Below, piece by piece: positions 12,771-21,827 of a stretch of 64,000 nucleotides of DNA (the stretch's first letter is position 1; each line of letters starts with the position of its first letter). The notes beneath the pieces were generated by a model. The model was not told the origin of the DNA. It saw nothing but the letters and a program-made list of their open reading frames with translations, and searched no databases. A program made the position numbers and the translations under genes. This stretch comes from an uncultured Sphaerochaeta sp. (lineage in GTDB: Bacteria > Spirochaetota > Spirochaetia > Sphaerochaetales > Sphaerochaetaceae): positions 2,009,715 to 2,073,714 of the forward strand of contig NZ_OY781873.1 in assembly GCF_963677075.1 (NCBI RefSeq). Direction: 5' to 3'.

Positions 12771-13634
12771 ATGGAACAGAGACAGGTACGTCATGTATTG
12801 ATCATTGCAAACTGGAGCAAGAAGACATCCCATACCCTCTCCCAGACAATTGTCGACTACCTTGCTGAGAAGGGGATTGAAAGTAGTGTAAGCCGAACGA
12901 ACAAGGGAAACGAACCCTTGGTCGTGAATAAGGACACCGACTTGGTCATCTGCCTTGGTGGGGACGGGACGGTACTCTACTGTGCGCGCTACCTCCAGGA
13001 TTTGGGAATCCCCATCCTTGCCATCAACGTAGGAACCTTTGGTTACATCACGGAGATATCGGTGGAGGAGTGGCAGGAAGCTATTGATTACTTCCTGGAA
13101 GGAAAGAACACCATCAGCAGAAGACTGATGATCAGGGTAGGGGTATTCAGGAAAGGCAAGAAGGTATTCACCGCTCATGGACTAAATGAGATGGTGGTAT
13201 CCTCCAGTGGTATCAGTAAAGTCGTCAGTCTCTCGCTGCGTATCGGGTCAACCGAGGCAGGATTCTTTCGCTCAGACGGCATGATCATCGCAACCCCAAC
13301 CGGTTCCACAGGCTACAGCCTTGCAGCCGGAGGTCCCATACTGGATGTGGATCTCACCTCCTTGATCATAACCCCTATTTGCCCATTCACCCTGTCCAAC
13401 CGACCACTGGTGGTAAGCGGGGATTCAACCATCACTCTGACCATCCCAAAAGGACAGAGAACTGGATTGATGCTCTCCGTGGACGGACAACAAAATTTCT
13501 GCTTGCAGGAAGATGATATGATTGTTGTGGAAAAATCGCAGAGCAAGGCACTGCTGGTCGCAAGCGAAAAGCGTAACTATATAGAAGTATTACGTGATAA
13601 ACTAAATTGGTCCGGGGGAGGATTGCATGCTTGA
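12771..13634 (+). CDS. nadK: NAD kinase
   Basis: 287 residues. GGDGT at 63-67 is the ATP/polyphosphate and NAD-binding motif; NVGTFGYITEI and SDGMIIATPTGSTGYSLAAGG are the other family signatures. It phosphorylates NAD to NADP in the cytoplasm. AAGGAG lies 6 nt before the ATG. The 3' end overlaps recN by 8 bp, so nadK and recN are translationally linked. Confidence 0.96.
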   Translation: MEQRQVRHVLIIANWSKKTSHTLSQTIVDYLAEKGIESSVSRTNKGNEPLVVNKDTDLVICLGGDGTVLYCARYLQDLGIPILAINVGTFGYITEISVEEWQEAIDYFLEGKNTISRRLMIRVGVFRKGKKVFTAHGLNEMVVSSSGISKVVSLSLRIGSTEAGFFRSDGMIIATPTGSTGYSLAAGGPILDVDLTSLIITPICPFTLSNRPLVVSGDSTITLTIPKGQRTGLMLSVDGQQNFCLQEDDMIVVEKSQSKALLVASEKRNYIEVLRDKLNWSGGGLHA

Positions 13635-15303
13635 GCGGCTTGAAATACACAACTATGCACTGATCGAAGACAGTGTCATCGAGTTTCCTGATGGATTCAC
13701 GGTGATAACTGGTGAGACCGGTGCAGGAAAGTCAATAATCCTGGGAGCCCTTTCCCTGCTCTTGGGTGAGAAAACCGAAGTACAATCCATCCGAAGCGGA
13801 CAGGAGAGTGCAACGGTAAGGGCCTCCTTCGCCCTGGAACCTCCCTATCCACCCAACTTGGCTGCGTATCTCGAGCGGGAGGGCATTTCCCTTGACAATG
13901 AGAGCCTGATTGTCAGCAGGACCATCAAGAATAATGGGCGATCATCGGTATCCTTGCAAGGTCGTCTATCCAGCCGGACAGAGTTGGCTGCGATCAGCAA
14001 GGAACTGCTTGATATCAGTGCACAGAGAGATCACCAGAGTTTGCTCAGCGCGTCAAACCAGCTTGCGGTGCTTGATGTCTATGGAAATTGCGAGGAAGAG
14101 AGAAGCGCCTACCGCTCTGCATATGAATCATACCAGGCACTGAAAGATGAACTGGTGAAGAAGAAACAACAGCTTGAACAATCACAGAAGGAAGAGGATT
14201 TTCTTCGGTTTGCTGTTGAAGAGATTGCAAAGATAGATCCAAAAGTAGGGGAAGATGACGAGATAGCTGAGCAGGTTAGGGTGATCGCTAGTTATGAGCA
14301 GATCCATGAATCCTTGAGCTCAGCCATTGGAGCATTGCACGGTGGGGAGGTGGGGACCAGTGCCCTTGCCTCTCTCTCCCTTGCAGGTTCCGAGATTTCC
14401 AATGCTGCAAAAGCCGACCAATCCTTGGCGGAGTATGTTTCCCGTCTTGAAAGTGCTACCATTGAGATCGAAGATATCTATGAGAGTATCCGCGACTACC
14501 GCTCATCCATGAGCTACAGTGAGGAAGAGCTCGACAGGTTGCAAGGTAGGCTTGCCAGCCTGCAACGGTTGAAGAAAAAATATGGACACACGCTTGAAGC
14601 GGTCTGTTCCTTCTACCAGGAGAGCCAGAGTCGTCTCAATCTTACTGAGGAACAGGAAATCTGGCTAAGCAAACTGGAGAAACAGATTGCTTCTGCAGCA
14701 GATCTGGTGGCCAGCAAAGCCGAAGTGCTCTCACAAAAACGACAGAAGGCTGCACAGAGGCTTTCCTCCCAGGTCGAGCAGAAACTCAGGACCCTCGGGA
14801 TGAAAGAGGCTGTATTCTCTATCGCCTTCACCCAAATACAGCCAGGACCACAGGGAATTGATGAGGTAAGCTATGATATCTGCGCAAACCCAGGTCTGGA
14901 AATGCGTTCGATCAAGGATGTAGCCAGTGGAGGGGAGCTGTCACGTATCATGCTTGCAGTGAAAACCAGTCTGGCAGAGAGTGATGCCGTTCCGACTCTG
15001 ATCTTCGATGAGGTTGATGCCGGTATTGGAGGCAGTGTGGCGCTCTCTGTAGCTGACCAGCTGATGAACCTCAGCCATTCCCACCAGGTTATTGTCATCA
15101 CCCACCTTGCTTCCATTGCAAGCAAGGCAGATACCCATCTGGTGGTGCACAAGGAGATACGGAACCAGATGAGTTACTCCATGATCAGAAGGGTGGAAGA
15201 GGAAGAACGTCAAAAGGAAATTGCCAGGATGCTCAGTGGTGATGATTCAAGTAGCGAAAGCCTTGGGCATGCAAAGAAGCTACTGCAAACAGGGAGGAGC
15301 TGA
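13627..15303 (+). CDS. recN: DNA repair protein RecN
   Basis: 558 residues, normal for RecN. An SMC-like ATPase head begins MLERLEIHNYALIED with Walker A GETGAGKS at 29-36; a long coiled coil spans roughly 160-380; the C-terminal half carries the ABC signature SGGELSRIMLA and Walker B TLIFDEVDAGIGG. RecN binds DNA ends and acts with RecA in double-strand break repair. It overlaps nadK by 8 bp and the downstream GNAT gene by 1 bp. Confidence 0.96.
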   Translation: MLERLEIHNYALIEDSVIEFPDGFTVITGETGAGKSIILGALSLLLGEKTEVQSIRSGQESATVRASFALEPPYPPNLAAYLEREGISLDNESLIVSRTIKNNGRSSVSLQGRLSSRTELAAISKELLDISAQRDHQSLLSASNQLAVLDVYGNCEEERSAYRSAYESYQALKDELVKKKQQLEQSQKEEDFLRFAVEEIAKIDPKVGEDDEIAEQVRVIASYEQIHESLSSAIGALHGGEVGTSALASLSLAGSEISNAAKADQSLAEYVSRLESATIEIEDIYESIRDYRSSMSYSEEELDRLQGRLASLQRLKKKYGHTLEAVCSFYQESQSRLNLTEEQEIWLSKLEKQIASAADLVASKAEVLSQKRQKAAQRLSSQVEQKLRTLGMKEAVFSIAFTQIQPGPQGIDEVSYDICANPGLEMRSIKDVASGGELSRIMLAVKTSLAESDAVPTLIFDEVDAGIGGSVALSVADQLMNLSHSHQVIVITHLASIASKADTHLVVHKEIRNQMSYSMIRRVEEEERQKEIARMLSGDDSSSESLGHAKKLLQTGRS

Positions 15304-15578
15304 TGGACTATTACAAAGCAGATAATGGATTTGCCTACGGAAAAGAGAATGAGATTCCCATGGCCAGAATCACCATGCGCTCCCTTGGTGATAAACGAAT
15401 CGCAATTGATCATACCTATGTTTCTCCCAGCCTGAGGGGACAGGGTATTGCAAGGAAGCTGGTGATGCTTGTTGTAGAAGAGGTAAGGAAAGAGGGGAAG
15501 ATGATAGTTCCCCTCTGTTCCTATGCCCAGATGGTCCTTGAGGAGGACCCTGAGCTTGCCAAGCTTATTGCCAATTAA
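15303..15578 (+). CDS. small GNAT-family N-acetyltransferase (YjdJ type)
   Basis: 91 residues. The acetyl-CoA-binding signature is VSPSLRGQGIARKLV (about 40-54), and IVPLCSYAQMVLEEDPEL matches the short YjdJ/Gcn5-related subfamily. Its substrate is unknown. The ATG overlaps the recN stop codon (TGATG). Its 3' end overlaps the convergent GH57 gene by 4 bp. Confidence 0.85.
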   Translation: MDYYKADNGFAYGKENEIPMARITMRSLGDKRIAIDHTYVSPSLRGQGIARKLVMLVVEEVRKEGKMIVPLCSYAQMVLEEDPELAKLIAN

Positions 15579-17905
15579 TTGATATAGATATCGAAGTTCA
15601 ATTCCTTCGCCAACGCGTTGATTGAGGTAATATCCTCTTCCTTCGGTTGTTTTTGCATGCTTACATACGGATATACTGCATTCTGCAGTGCTGTCAGGTC
15701 AGGCTGGAATCCTCTCTCCCTGACAATCTGCAAGAACTCCAGAATGAAACGAATATTGTCCTCATACAGCCCATGTTCCTGAATCTTTTCACCTAGGTTG
15801 GTCATTTGGGTGTGGAAGATGGTAGCGACCAGATCAATATCCGGTTGTTTTCCATACTTCTTGAGGAACTCGAGCATCAAGGCAAAATCCTGTTTGTATT
15901 CATTCCATTTATCCAGGCTGCCATACATGAACAGACTCTTGATGGAACTCAAGGATGAACCAATCAACTCTTCGTAGAGGGACCCCATTGGTAGATATGG
16001 TACATGCTTAGCCAGTGTGGCATAGTGGAAAATGTTCTTTGACAATCTCCTGAGCGCTTCATAGTCAAGGGAGCATACACTCCTGTCAATTTGGTCGAAT
16101 AGTTGGTCACGCATGCGCAAGGGAATCTGCTTATGCCCGATATTCGTGGACTTGACTGTCTCAGAGCCTTGCTCTTGAACTTCCATGAGATACTCGAGCG
16201 TGGCTTGTTTTGGATTTGGGTCACGTGCCGTGCAGAGGTATTGCGTCAGTGTTTCTGTATTGGTGACATGGAGCCGTTCAGTATGTTCATCTTCTTCTAT
16301 GTATGATTCCAAGTGGAACCATCCATAGGTGTCCTCATAATCCGCTTTCTCGGCAATGCGTCGATTGAGCGCAAAGAAAAGTGCTGCCTCTACCTCACCG
16401 GGAAGTGTATTCATGAGTTCCTTGGCTATGGTCTTTCCATTTCCGTCCTGCTTCCTGTTTGCCTTTGCCTTTGCCAGATCTTCCAGAAGTTGACCCAGAA
16501 GGTCCTTTTTGCTGAACGGATTGTATAAATCGACAGCCATGAGCGCATAGGCAATATTTTGTTTCGGTTCCAATCCGGCAAGGTCATTGAAGAACCAACC
16601 ACAACTGGTGTAGGAGAAATGCTTGTATTTCTGCCCTTCAAGCAACATTGCCAAGATATGTTTCTTCTCAGCATCATGCGTAAATGAAGAGAGGAAGCTG
16701 TCCATATCCTTGAGATGGCTGGCAACGGAGGAGAATTGGTAGAGCAATTCCCTGGAATCAAAGTCTTTGCCCAGGATTTTCTGTACTTCATCAGCATACA
16801 TTACATCGATTTCTCTTGAGAGATTATCAAAGGCAAGACGAAGAGGATTTCTCCATGCTTGGTTCCAGCTCTCTTCACCGCCTGTATGGCAACCACAATC
16901 CTTGTACCATCGTGAAACGCCATGACTGCATGACCAACTGGTACCCTTGTTGTCTTCCCCATCATGCAGGTAAGCCAGCTCAGTAGCCGGATGATCCTTG
17001 AGATAGGTGGCATAGTTGGTGAACGTAAAGTCTTCTCGCTCTTCGACCTTCTTGATTAGGGCGGAAAGAGCCATATCTCCATAGGGTTCATGATGACCGT
17101 AAATCTCACCATCGGTAGCGGTATGAATGAGGTTTGGTTTCTCATCTTCCCTGATGGAAACCAGCCGTTGGTACAGTGAATCTGCGTCCCTTAGGTAGTG
17201 GCCAAAGCTGATGCCTTCTGCCAACTGGGGATTATAGAAGAATGCACTGATGGTCTTTCCCTTGGCACCTTGCAGGAGAAATGGTCTGTCGTAGGGGGCT
17301 CCTCTGCCATCCAGTTCAATTCGTCCTTTCTCTATGTCTTCGATTGCCTTGCATTGCCAAGGGGAGAGGATGACGTAGGAAACACCTTCTTCAGCAAGGA
17401 TATCAATGACCATAGGACTGATTGCTGTCTCTGGCAGCCAGATTCCATCAGCCTTCCTGGAAAAACGCTGTGCAAAGTCCTCCAGCCCCCAACGGATCTG
17501 GACTCTTGCGTCCTCTTCTGTGCAGAGGGGGAGAATGGTATGATTGTACGCTTGGGCGATGGCATTGCCAAAGCCGAGACGTTCTTTGCTTAATCTGTCC
17601 GCTTCCAGGATGAGCTGATAGGTATTCTGATGATACTTTTCCATCCAGCTGAGCAGGGTTGGCCCGAAATTGAAGCTCAGGTACTTATAATTGTTGGTCA
17701 GGCTGAGGATTCTCCTGACTCCTGAAAGATATCGAGAGAGGCTGTTTGCTCTGTAGCAATCTGCATGTATGCGTTCATTCCAGTCTGGGAACGGACTAGC
17801 AGTAAGCTGTTTGCCGATGAGTCCCGTCTGGGGGTTTTCTCTTGGTGGTTGATAGAAATGTCCATGAAGAATCAAGGACGTCTTGTCCGGTTTGTTTGTT
17901 TTCAT
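15575..17905 (-). CDS. glycoside hydrolase family 57 protein with DUF3536
   Basis: 776 residues. The N-terminal GH57-like barrel starts LILHGHFYQPPRENP and contains GIWLPETAIS, whose Glu aligns with the GH57 nucleophile region. The C-terminal half is the DUF3536 type. Family 57 acts on alpha-glucans; this subfamily has no well-established reaction that I know of. It lies on the opposite strand from deoD, with a 103-bp intergenic region. Proximity to the GH57 branching enzyme suggests storage-glucan metabolism, an inference from context only. Confidence 0.85.
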   Translation of the reverse strand: MKTNKPDKTSLILHGHFYQPPRENPQTGLIGKQLTASPFPDWNERIHADCYRANSLSRYLSGVRRILSLTNNYKYLSFNFGPTLLSWMEKYHQNTYQLILEADRLSKERLGFGNAIAQAYNHTILPLCTEEDARVQIRWGLEDFAQRFSRKADGIWLPETAISPMVIDILAEEGVSYVILSPWQCKAIEDIEKGRIELDGRGAPYDRPFLLQGAKGKTISAFFYNPQLAEGISFGHYLRDADSLYQRLVSIREDEKPNLIHTATDGEIYGHHEPYGDMALSALIKKVEEREDFTFTNYATYLKDHPATELAYLHDGEDNKGTSWSCSHGVSRWYKDCGCHTGGEESWNQAWRNPLRLAFDNLSREIDVMYADEVQKILGKDFDSRELLYQFSSVASHLKDMDSFLSSFTHDAEKKHILAMLLEGQKYKHFSYTSCGWFFNDLAGLEPKQNIAYALMAVDLYNPFSKKDLLGQLLEDLAKAKANRKQDGNGKTIAKELMNTLPGEVEAALFFALNRRIAEKADYEDTYGWFHLESYIEEDEHTERLHVTNTETLTQYLCTARDPNPKQATLEYLMEVQEQGSETVKSTNIGHKQIPLRMRDQLFDQIDRSVCSLDYEALRRLSKNIFHYATLAKHVPYLPMGSLYEELIGSSLSSIKSLFMYGSLDKWNEYKQDFALMLEFLKKYGKQPDIDLVATIFHTQMTNLGEKIQEHGLYEDNIRFILEFLQIVRERGFQPDLTALQNAVYPYVSMQKQPKEEDITSINALAKELNFDIYIN

Positions 17906-18008
17906 ATAGCTTGCCTAGTATATCATAATACCGAGAGGACGGACTACCGGTTGGCGCCCTATCTTGCACATTGTTGCATTCTGGTGAATGATACGGTAGG
18001 AGGAAGCC

Positions 18009-18716
18009 ATGAGTATTCATATTGTTTCAGATAAAAACAGCATTGCTGATACCGTCTTATTGCCCGGTGATCCACTGAGAGCAAAGCATATTGCACAAAC
18101 CTACCTGGCTGATGTGGTGCAGTATAATGAAATAAGGGGAATGTATGGTTTTACCGGTCTGTACCATGGGCAACGTGTTTCAGTACAGGGCACAGGGATG
18201 GGCATGCCTTCATTTTCCATCTATGCCCAGGAATTGATCGACAGCTATGGGGCCAAGCGCCTGGTACGTGTGGGTACCTGTGGGACCATGAGTGAGTCAC
18301 TCAAGCTCAAGGATGTTTTGATTGTCCAGGGAGCAGACTCTGACAGTGGGATGAACGTGAGCCGTTTCGGAACCTACCAATTCGCCCCTACTGCAACCTT
18401 CCCCTTGCTTATGAGAGCCTATGAGAATGCAAAGTCGATGGGCATCGGGTATGCCGTAGGGAATGTATTCACCAGTGATCAGTTCTATGACATGAAGGGT
18501 GATGAGAAAAAGGCAATTGCACAGTCAGTGGGAACAATGGCGGTCGATATGGAGACATGTGAACTCTATACCTTGGCCCGTCTCAAGGGCATCGAGGCCC
18601 TGACCTTGCTTACCGTTAGTGACTCCTTGCTTACCGGTGAACAGGTTGCTCCAAAAGAGAGGCAGACAACCTTCGATTCGATGGTAGATCTTGCCTTGCA
18701 AACCCTCTTTGACTAA
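18009..18716 (+). CDS. deoD: purine nucleoside phosphorylase, DeoD type
   Basis: 235 residues, the usual size for hexameric DeoD. LLPGDPLRAKHIA, VRVGTCGTM and the C-terminal LLTVSDSLLTGE are family motifs for phosphate, ribose and base binding. It splits purine (deoxy)nucleosides with phosphate in salvage. AGGAGG lies 6 nt before the ATG. It stands alone between two glucan-metabolism genes; the next gene has its own candidate promoter. Confidence 0.95.
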   Translation: MSIHIVSDKNSIADTVLLPGDPLRAKHIAQTYLADVVQYNEIRGMYGFTGLYHGQRVSVQGTGMGMPSFSIYAQELIDSYGAKRLVRVGTCGTMSESLKLKDVLIVQGADSDSGMNVSRFGTYQFAPTATFPLLMRAYENAKSMGIGYAVGNVFTSDQFYDMKGDEKKAIAQSVGTMAVDMETCELYTLARLKGIEALTLLTVSDSLLTGEQVAPKERQTTFDSMVDLALQTLFD

Positions 18717-18734
18717 GGGAAAAAGAGCCATTGG

Positions 18735-18763
18735 TTGACTAAGCGCTGTGATTCTTTTACGAT
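18735..18763 (+). promoter_or_regulatory. candidate promoter of the DUF4912-GH57 pair
   Basis: TTGACT (18735-18740), 17-bp spacer, TACGAT (18758-18763). It lies 43 bp before the DUF4912 start codon. Confidence 0.5.
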
Positions 18764-18805
18764 TGCGTAGAAGAACGTCCGTCAGGATACTTTTTGGGAG
18801 TAAGC

Positions 18806-19537
18806 ATGATTCTCATCAACATTGATTCCTTGTCTACTACCGAGTTGCAATATATCGCCCAACAGGAATGTTTGGAAGATTGGCAGACACTCGATCGGGA
18901 GGAGCTCATCGACGCCTTGGAGGAAGCCTTCGGCGAACAAGACGATGAAGTCTCTTCGGCACAGAAGGGAAAAATCCATAGAAACAGGTTTTGCAACTCC
19001 CTTACCGACTATCGGGGGGACAAGCAGAATCTGAGTGATCTCCCTGGCGTTGAACAGTTGCCTGAATCCTATCTGGATACATCCATCCATCTCTTGATTC
19101 GTGACCCTCAGTGGGCCTATGCCTATTGGTCCCTGTCACCGGCTTCCCTGCAAATGGTTTTCGGTGAGGATGGACAAGCTCCCAGCAGCTTGTTCCTTCG
19201 TGTTCAGGAAACCCGACTCGAGAGCGGGGAAGTGTTGTCCTTTGATATCTCAGTGGAACGTGAAGATACCCAGTGGAATATCAACCTTCCCAATATGGGA
19301 TCTTCGTATCTGGTTGATCTTTGCTGGCGTGACCGTAAGGGAAATGAGATGTCCCTGGCACAGAGCAAGAGTATCGAAACCTATCCTGCCTACTGGCAGA
19401 AGCATAGTGAAGAATTGGTGGGAGATTACTCCTCATTCCTGGCAAACTTCTCCTCCCTGGTGACAAAGGAAGGGGAGATTGTTGATAATCCAGTGATCAG
19501 GGATCTCGCACAGCATCTGAGTAAGGGGGTACTGTAA
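18806..19537 (+). CDS. DUF4912 domain protein
   Basis: 243 residues. The central DUF4912 domain is recognisable from STDIHLLIRDPQWAYAYW-type wording (here SIHLLIRDPQWAYAYWSL). It is an all-beta, carbohydrate-module-like domain often found next to glucan enzymes in spirochaetes. An acidic N-terminal region (about 1-50) resembles a short SAP/HeH-type helix pair but is too weak to call. The ATG at 18806 is chosen over the upstream TTG because GGGAG sits 5 nt before it. The stop overlaps the next gene (TAATG). Confidence 0.8.
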   Translation: MILINIDSLSTTELQYIAQQECLEDWQTLDREELIDALEEAFGEQDDEVSSAQKGKIHRNRFCNSLTDYRGDKQNLSDLPGVEQLPESYLDTSIHLLIRDPQWAYAYWSLSPASLQMVFGEDGQAPSSLFLRVQETRLESGEVLSFDISVEREDTQWNINLPNMGSSYLVDLCWRDRKGNEMSLAQSKSIETYPAYWQKHSEELVGDYSSFLANFSSLVTKEGEIVDNPVIRDLAQHLSKGVL

Positions 19538-21132
19538 TGGCCAAACCATCAATTGCATTCATACTGAACGCACATCTCCCCTTTGTCAGACATCCTGAAT
19601 ACCCGCGATTTCTTGAGGAAGATTGGCTCTTTGAATCCATCAGTGAGAGTTATCTTCCCCTGCTGAGGATGCTCAACCGACTTGTCCAAGACAAGATTCC
19701 TTTCAAGATGACCATAAGCCTCTCTCCCACGCTTTGCTGCATGCTCACCGATCCTGTACTTCAGGAACGGTTCCTCGAGTATCTTGAACGGCATATTGAG
19801 CTGGGGGAGAAGGAGGTTGCACGTTGTACCAAGGAACAACCAGAGTTCCTTGAGATGGCTCAGTTCTACCTGGACCAGGCACGAGAGAACCTTGGAGATT
19901 TCCAGGACCGATATCGTGGCAATATCCTCGATGGTTTCAAGGCACTGGAGATGAGTGGTCATCTGGAGCTTGCAACCACCGCTGCAACCCACGCATACCT
20001 CCCGCTTTACAAGGATTATCCAACTGCGATCAATGCGCAGGTGGAGCTGGGGGTACAGTCCTTTCTTACTACCTTCGGCCACCTTCCTAAGGGATTCTGG
20101 CTGCCTGAATGTGGATATTATCCCGGACTAGAGGAATCGTTGAAATATCATGGTATCTCATGGTTCCAGACAGCCAGCCAGTCCATGTTGCTCTCACCTG
20201 ACAAGGTTGAGTATGGTACCTATCGTCCTGTACAGACCCCTAACGGAGTGGCTGCCTTCCCGAGGGATTTCCAGACTACCAGTCTGGTTTGGTCCAACGC
20301 CTCTGGGTATCCTTCCGACCGTTACTATCGTGAGTTCTACCGCGATATCGGTTATGATCTGCCGATGGACTACATCAAGCCCTATATCCATGAACCCTCG
20401 GTACGGGTGTTCACCGGGTATAAGTACTGGGCGATCACTGGTCAGACAGACCAGAAAGTTCCCTATCGTCGGGATCTTGCCCAGAAGCGTGTGGCAGATC
20501 ATGCAAGGAATTTCCTGTACAACGTCAACAATAAAGCAAAGACCCTGGAAGGTGTACTGGACAAGGATCCCGTTTTTACCTTGGGATATGATGCTGAGCT
20601 GTTCGGCCACTGGTGGTTTGAGGGCATCGATTGGATTGAACAGGTGTTTCGCCAGAATGCGGAACTTGAACAGCCAACTGCCTTTGTCTCTCCCTCTTCC
20701 TTCCTGGGACAAGAGAAAGATACCTTGCAGAAGGTCAGACCTGCTTTGTCTTCATGGGGACAAGGTGGCTATAGTGCAGTATGGCTTGATGGTTCAAATG
20801 CTTGGACCTACCGGCATATCCACAAGGCCATTGAGAGGATGGAGGAACTTGCTGTTCGGTTCAATGACCAGATCAGCCTGAAGCAGAGATTCCTTAATCA
20901 GGCTGCACGGGAAGTGTTGCTTTCCATGGCAAGTGACTGGCCGTTCATCCTGTTCAACAAGAGCAGTACTGAATATGCTCAGAAACGAATTGGAGACCAC
21001 CTGAGGAACTTCAATGTTGTCTATGGGAATATGTGCAAAAATGCCGTGAATACTGAGTGGTTGGTAAAGGCCGAAAAGCGAGATATTCTCTTCAGCGATA
21101 TCGACTACAACATCTTCAATCCTGAAAGATAA
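19537..21132 (+). CDS. 1,4-alpha-glucan branching enzyme, GH57 (DUF1957)
   Basis: 531 residues, normal for GH57 branching enzymes. The N-terminal FILNAHLPFVRHPEYP, the nucleophile motif GFWLPECGYYPG (E191) and the acid/base region LGYDAELFGHWWFEG (D352) are all present, followed by the helical DUF1957 C-terminal domain. It forms alpha-1,6 branches in glycogen. It overlaps the DUF4912 gene by 1 bp, so the two are one operon. A terminator follows at 21156. Confidence 0.92.
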   Translation: MAKPSIAFILNAHLPFVRHPEYPRFLEEDWLFESISESYLPLLRMLNRLVQDKIPFKMTISLSPTLCCMLTDPVLQERFLEYLERHIELGEKEVARCTKEQPEFLEMAQFYLDQARENLGDFQDRYRGNILDGFKALEMSGHLELATTAATHAYLPLYKDYPTAINAQVELGVQSFLTTFGHLPKGFWLPECGYYPGLEESLKYHGISWFQTASQSMLLSPDKVEYGTYRPVQTPNGVAAFPRDFQTTSLVWSNASGYPSDRYYREFYRDIGYDLPMDYIKPYIHEPSVRVFTGYKYWAITGQTDQKVPYRRDLAQKRVADHARNFLYNVNNKAKTLEGVLDKDPVFTLGYDAELFGHWWFEGIDWIEQVFRQNAELEQPTAFVSPSSFLGQEKDTLQKVRPALSSWGQGGYSAVWLDGSNAWTYRHIHKAIERMEELAVRFNDQISLKQRFLNQAAREVLLSMASDWPFILFNKSSTEYAQKRIGDHLRNFNVVYGNMCKNAVNTEWLVKAEKRDILFSDIDYNIFNPER

Positions 21133-21155
21133 ATAGAAAATTATTCATTACTCTG

Positions 21156-21184
21156 TCCCCTTCCTTTTTGGAGGGGGATTTTCT
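21156..21184 (+). terminator. intrinsic terminator after the branching enzyme
   Basis: CCCCTTCC (21157-21164) pairs with GGAGGGG (from 21170) with one bulged base around a TTTTT loop, followed by ATTTTCTGT. Confidence 0.7.
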
Positions 21185-21296
21185 GTATCCAGGCAAAAAC
21201 CTCAAAATATCGCTAATTAGTCTACGCTTGTTAAGCAGTGAGTGACATTTTTACCTATTATACCGGTGGAAAGATGGAAAAGTTCGGTTGTGCTGT

Positions 21297-21333
21297 AGTG
21301 GTAAGAAGTGTACATTTATGGATGTAAGTGGGA
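21297..21333 (+). promoter_or_regulatory. MraZ box array (four 10-bp-period repeats)
   Basis: AGTGG-, AGTGT-, TATGG- and AGTGGG-type repeats place TGG/TGT/TGG/TGGG at exactly 21299, 21309, 21319 and 21329. MraZ of E. coli and Mycoplasma binds TGGG-type repeats with this 10-bp period to repress its own dcw operon. The array ends 39 bp before the mraZ start. I could not find a convincing -35/-10 pair upstream (TATTAT at 21256 is the best -10). Confidence 0.7.
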
Positions 21334-21371
21334 AAAAATCCCAAATAATGAAAAAGGTGAGGAGCCTGGTC

Positions 21372-21827
21372 ATGTTGACTGGTGAATTTTACAACACCAT
21401 AGACGACAAGGGTCGTATACTCATCCCTTCCCGATTGCGGAGCGCATTGGAAGGGGAGGCCCTCTATGTGACCAGAGGTTTGGAGAACTGTCTCTGGCTG
21501 ATGCTTCCCACCGATTTTGAGAAACTCAAGAACACGATCATGAATGGTCCCGGTGCAATGTTCGACCGGAAGCTCAGGATTCTGCAACGCGGCATGATAG
21601 CTCCGGCGCAGTTGTGTGAGTTCGACAAGGTTGGGAGAATCAATATCCCACAGAGCCTCAGGGAGAGTGTCTCCCTTGCCGCCAAAGAGGAGTCGGTACT
21701 CCTTGGCACCGGCAATTATCTGGAGCTCTGGAACCGAAGTGCCTATGAGCAATACCTGCATGCAAGCATGGACGAGTTCCTTGACGCTGCACAGTCGCTC
21801 AGCGAAATGATCAGGGAGGACTTCTGA
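21372..21827 (+). CDS. mraZ: transcriptional regulator MraZ
   Basis: 151 residues with two SpoVT/AbrB-like repeats; the DKGRILIPSRLR and DKVGRINIPQSLR signatures start each repeat. MraZ is a ring-shaped DNA-binding repressor of the division/cell-wall cluster. The start at 21372 (MLTGEFYNTID) is chosen for the family N-terminus and GAGGAG 7 nt upstream; the frame is open further 5'. It overlaps rsmH by 1 bp and is first in the dcw operon. Confidence 0.95.
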   Translation: MLTGEFYNTIDDKGRILIPSRLRSALEGEALYVTRGLENCLWLMLPTDFEKLKNTIMNGPGAMFDRKLRILQRGMIAPAQLCEFDKVGRINIPQSLRESVSLAAKEESVLLGTGNYLELWNRSAYEQYLHASMDEFLDAAQSLSEMIREDF

